64,000 nucleotides of DNA, taken from the NCBI RefSeq assembly GCF_038396755.1, contig NZ_CP149822.1, forward strand, positions 1,612,001 to 1,676,000, in the 5' to 3' direction. Source of the DNA: Chitinophaga pollutisoli. Lineage in GTDB: Bacteria; Bacteroidota; Bacteroidia; Chitinophagales; Chitinophagaceae. The position numbers were made by a program, and so were the translations under genes. The first letter of the stretch is position 1. Every line of letters starts with the position of its first letter. This document shows, one piece after another, positions 61,665 to 64,000 of this stretch. The notes beneath the pieces are model-generated. The model made no database searches. It was not told the DNA's origin and saw only the letters and a list, made by a program, of their open reading frames with translations.

Positions 61665-62912
61665 ATGGACGTTTTACGTATCACCACATCCGGCAGTGTA
61701 GACGACGGCAAAAGCACCCTTATCGGGCGCCTCCTGTACGATACCAAATCCATCACGCAGGATAAAATGGAAGCCCTTCAGGCGGCCAGCAAAAGGAAAG
61801 GGCTTGATTTCACCGACCTTTCGCTCCTTACCGACGGCCTCATCGCCGAGCGTGAGCAGGGCATCACCATCGATGTGGCGCACATTTATTTCAGCACACC
61901 CAACCGCAAATATATCATCGCCGACACCCCGGGGCACTTCGAGTACACCCGCAACATGGTGACCGGCGCCAGCACCGCGCAGGTATCGCTCATTCTTATC
62001 GACGCGCGCAAGGGCATCGTAGAACAAACTTACCGGCACTTCTTCATCGCCTGCATGCTGCGTATCCCCCATCTGGTGGTCTGCATCAACAAGATGGACC
62101 TTGTGGAATACGACGAAGCACGCTACAACCAGATCGTGGAAGATTTCCAGCAGCTGCTGCCCGGCTCTTTCTACGACGGTACGGAAGTGAAGTTCATCCC
62201 CATTTCTTCCCTGTACGGCGAAAACGTGGTGGCGGCTACAGAGAAGATCGGCTGGTATAAAGGGCTCCCCCTGCTGGAGTTCCTCGAACAAATCCAGTTC
62301 GACCGCAACGACCGCAATCATCCCGCCCGCTTCCCCATCCAGTACGTGATCCGCCCGAAAACGGAGCAGTTCCACGACTTCCGGGGGTTTGCCGGCAAGA
62401 TCGCCAGCGGCAGCTTTGCGGTGGGCGACACCATCGTTTCCCTGCCCAACGAGCAAAAAAGCAAAATCAAATCCATCGAGAAATTCGGTGAGCAGCTGCC
62501 GCAAGCCCATGCGGGCGAAAGCGTGGTGATCACCCTCGAAGACGAAATAGACATCAGCCGCGGCAACCTCCTCGTGAAAGAAGGCCAGGCACGGCCCGAA
62601 GGCTTTCGTGAAGTGAAAGCGCAGATCTGCTGGATGGACCAGCAAAAACTGACTACCGGTAAAACGTACCTGTTGCAGCACGGCCCTACCCGCATCAAAT
62701 CCAAAGTGCAGCAGATCAGCAGCGTAACGGAAGTAACCACTAACCGGACGGAAGAAAAGAGCGAAATGGGCCTCAACGACATTGGCCGCATCGTCCTGAA
62801 AACCGCCCAGCCTGTGTTCGCCGACACTTACCAAAGCAATCCCGCCAACGGCACGTTCATCCTCGTCGACGAGTTCTCGAACGCCACCGTGGCCGTGGGT
62901 TTTGTAGAATAA
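61665..62912 (+). CDS. cysN: Sulfate adenylyltransferase subunit 1 (GTPase)
   Basis: A 415-residue EF-Tu-like GTPase. G1 is GSVDDGKST, G3 DTPGHFEYTRNM and G4 CINKMDLV, followed by two beta-barrel domains. It ends before any APS kinase domain, so it is CysN alone and not a CysNC fusion. GTP hydrolysis drives CysD. Last gene of the operon, followed by a terminator. Confidence 0.95.
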   Translation: MDVLRITTSGSVDDGKSTLIGRLLYDTKSITQDKMEALQAASKRKGLDFTDLSLLTDGLIAEREQGITIDVAHIYFSTPNRKYIIADTPGHFEYTRNMVTGASTAQVSLILIDARKGIVEQTYRHFFIACMLRIPHLVVCINKMDLVEYDEARYNQIVEDFQQLLPGSFYDGTEVKFIPISSLYGENVVAATEKIGWYKGLPLLEFLEQIQFDRNDRNHPARFPIQYVIRPKTEQFHDFRGFAGKIASGSFAVGDTIVSLPNEQKSKIKSIEKFGEQLPQAHAGESVVITLEDEIDISRGNLLVKEGQARPEGFREVKAQICWMDQQKLTTGKTYLLQHGPTRIKSKVQQISSVTEVTTNRTEEKSEMGLNDIGRIVLKTAQPVFADTYQSNPANGTFILVDEFSNATVAVGFVE

Positions 62913-62945
62913 TCGTTTCCCCGCACCATCTGTCAACTAAAATAA

Positions 62946-62973
62946 AAAGCCGGAGCCTCAGTGCTCCGGCTTT
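62946..62973. terminator. Bidirectional terminator after cysN
   Basis: AAAGCCGGAGC and GCTCCGGCTTT form an 11-base stem with a six-base loop between the convergent cysN and the next minus-strand gene. Confidence 0.85.
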
Positions 62974-62996
62974 ACCGTTTATAGCAACTTGGTGTT

Positions 62997-64000
62997 TCAT
63001 TTCATATTGCTGGCCGGCGTCCCCGCCATATCCTGCGGGATCGAAGGGTGTTCGGGCACCTGCAGCCACACCAGCTTCACTTCTTTCCTGTTTTCAGGGT
63101 TCCGCTTCAACGTCACCAGCATGCGTTTGGCGGCATCGTAATTGGAAAACGCGAAGAGCCCCACCTGGCGGTCCGTTTCTTCATTGAAGACGAAGTCGCG
63201 CTGCGGCACGGGGGCTTTTCCGTCGAGCGTGTAGTAGAAACCGTGGCAATCCCGGATATCGCGGATAGCCGGCTGCCGCGAAGGGTCTTGGGTTTTGCGG
63301 CGGGCGTCGAGGTCGTTGATGAGGATGTAGCCGGGGATATAGGTGAATAGTTTATACTGGTCGCCCCATTGGAACGGCGCGTTCACATTCTCGCGGGCTT
63401 TGAGGTAGAAGGGTTTCATGATAACGCCCTGGTCGATGTGGCGCCGCGGGATGATCCAGCTGTTGGTTTCCTTGCCATCGCGGTCGTAATCCACCACCGC
63501 CACATTCGCCAGCACGGTGCTCACCACGGTGGGCGTGTTGTTCATCATGCGCACGTGGTTGTCCAGCTCCTCGAATACGATGCTGTAAGTGCCATCGGGC
63601 CGGAAGAATACGTTCTGCGGCACGCCGTTGTATTCCGTTTCATATCCGAAGGCTTCCAGTTGTTTTTGGTTGACGCCCCGGAAATGGATGTCCCGGGCGA
63701 AAGCGATGTCCAGTTTCGGCAGTTGGACCACGGAGCTGCGGGTGATGATGCGCTCGGATTTCTTTTCGGTTTTCTTCACGGCCTGCAGCAGGAGGAGCTG
63801 ACGGGTGAAGGGGTTGTGTTTGACTACCGCCCCGGTGACGGCAGCTTCCGCGGGGAACCGGAGGTCGTGGAATTTGAAGAATTCCATTCCGCTGTCGAGC
63901 GTGGCGAGTTTCATGACGGCGCTGTCGCCCAGCTGTCCTTTGTTCTCTTCCATGCCCAGGATACAGAGGCGTTCTTCCCCGATCACGGCCATGTCCCAAT
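62997..64000 (-). CDS. Unrecognised protein, N-terminus beyond the window
   Basis: An open frame runs from a stop at 62997 to the right edge with no stop, so at least ~333 C-terminal residues are present and the start is outside. I do not recognise the family. The visible part is beta-rich, with segments such as FFRPDGTYSIVFEE, TYIPGYILINDLDARR and KPFYLKARENVNAPF, and the end is a Pro-rich tail (VPEHPSIPQDMAGTPASN). It might be a periplasmic or propeller-like protein, but nothing shows a signal here. It is convergent with cysN. Confidence 0.65.
   Translation of the reverse strand, partial: WDMAVIGEERLCILGMEENKGQLGDSAVMKLATLDSGMEFFKFHDLRFPAEAAVTGAVVKHNPFTRQLLLLQAVKKTEKKSERIITRSSVVQLPKLDIAFARDIHFRGVNQKQLEAFGYETEYNGVPQNVFFRPDGTYSIVFEELDNHVRMMNNTPTVVSTVLANVAVVDYDRDGKETNSWIIPRRHIDQGVIMKPFYLKARENVNAPFQWGDQYKLFTYIPGYILINDLDARRKTQDPSRQPAIRDIRDCHGFYYTLDGKAPVPQRDFVFNEETDRQVGLFAFSNYDAAKRMLVTLKRNPENRKEVKLVWLQVPEHPSIPQDMAGTPASNMK

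Noticed and set aside
1..64000. Prophage, integrase or attachment site
   Set aside because: No integrase, terminase, capsid or transposase-like proteins and no tRNA gene with direct repeats were seen.

Overview
The window looks like chromosomal DNA from a Bacteroidota bacterium, most likely the Chitinophagaceae (Chitinophaga-like; inference). The evidence is: type IX secretion genes (a PorP/SprF-like protein, a PorQ-like protein and a giant adhesin with a gliding-motility C-terminal sorting domain); TANNTTTG-type -7 boxes upstream of many genes; a tmRNA whose tag reads GESNYAMAA; a TonB receptor with an N-terminal carboxypeptidase-like domain; and a PorT-type barrel. No phage, plasmid, IS element or CRISPR array was seen.

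Layout. 1-122: start of a lipoprotein gene. 214-7474 (minus): a five-gene operon SWIM zinc finger - DUF5691 - MoxR ATPase - DUF5682 - VWA, resembling E. coli yehLMPQ; it is the best candidate here for a poorly understood system. 7.7-12.4 kb: GH43 enzyme, Fpg/Nei glycosylase, HopJ-family protein, SDR, ketopantoate-reductase-like protein, lipoprotein. 12.5-19.1 kb: epoxide hydrolase, siderophore-type TonB receptor, an unrecognised protein and a TlpA-like thioredoxin. 19.7-24.3 kb: ssrA (tmRNA), rseP, a frameshifted dxr and a GH3-type adenylating enzyme. 24.6-28.4 kb: rplU-rpmA, a Lys/Ala/Pro repeat protein, a PolX-PHP protein, PrsW and a small membrane protein. 28.5-43.8 kb: repeated hairpins, PorP/SprF and a ~4530-residue Calx-beta adhesin with a strict ~1 kb higher-order repeat. 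44-52.6 kb: ahcY, pdxJ, an ABC permease and ATPase, porQ and lon. 52.8-59.1 kb: PorT-type barrel, metallophosphoesterase, UPF0173 hydrolase, parA-parB-DUF5683-dapB. 59.2-62.9 kb: an Rrf2 regulator and cysH-cysD-cysN (sulfate to sulfite by an APS-reductase route), with a palindromic operator candidate in front of cysH. 62997-64000: an unrecognised partial gene.

Three genes (DUF5691, dxr, and more tentatively porQ) are broken or run on in ways that one added base in a five-base homopolymer would repair each time. That suggests residual assembly error more than true gene loss. Long antisense ORFs across the GC-rich genes were treated as shadows.
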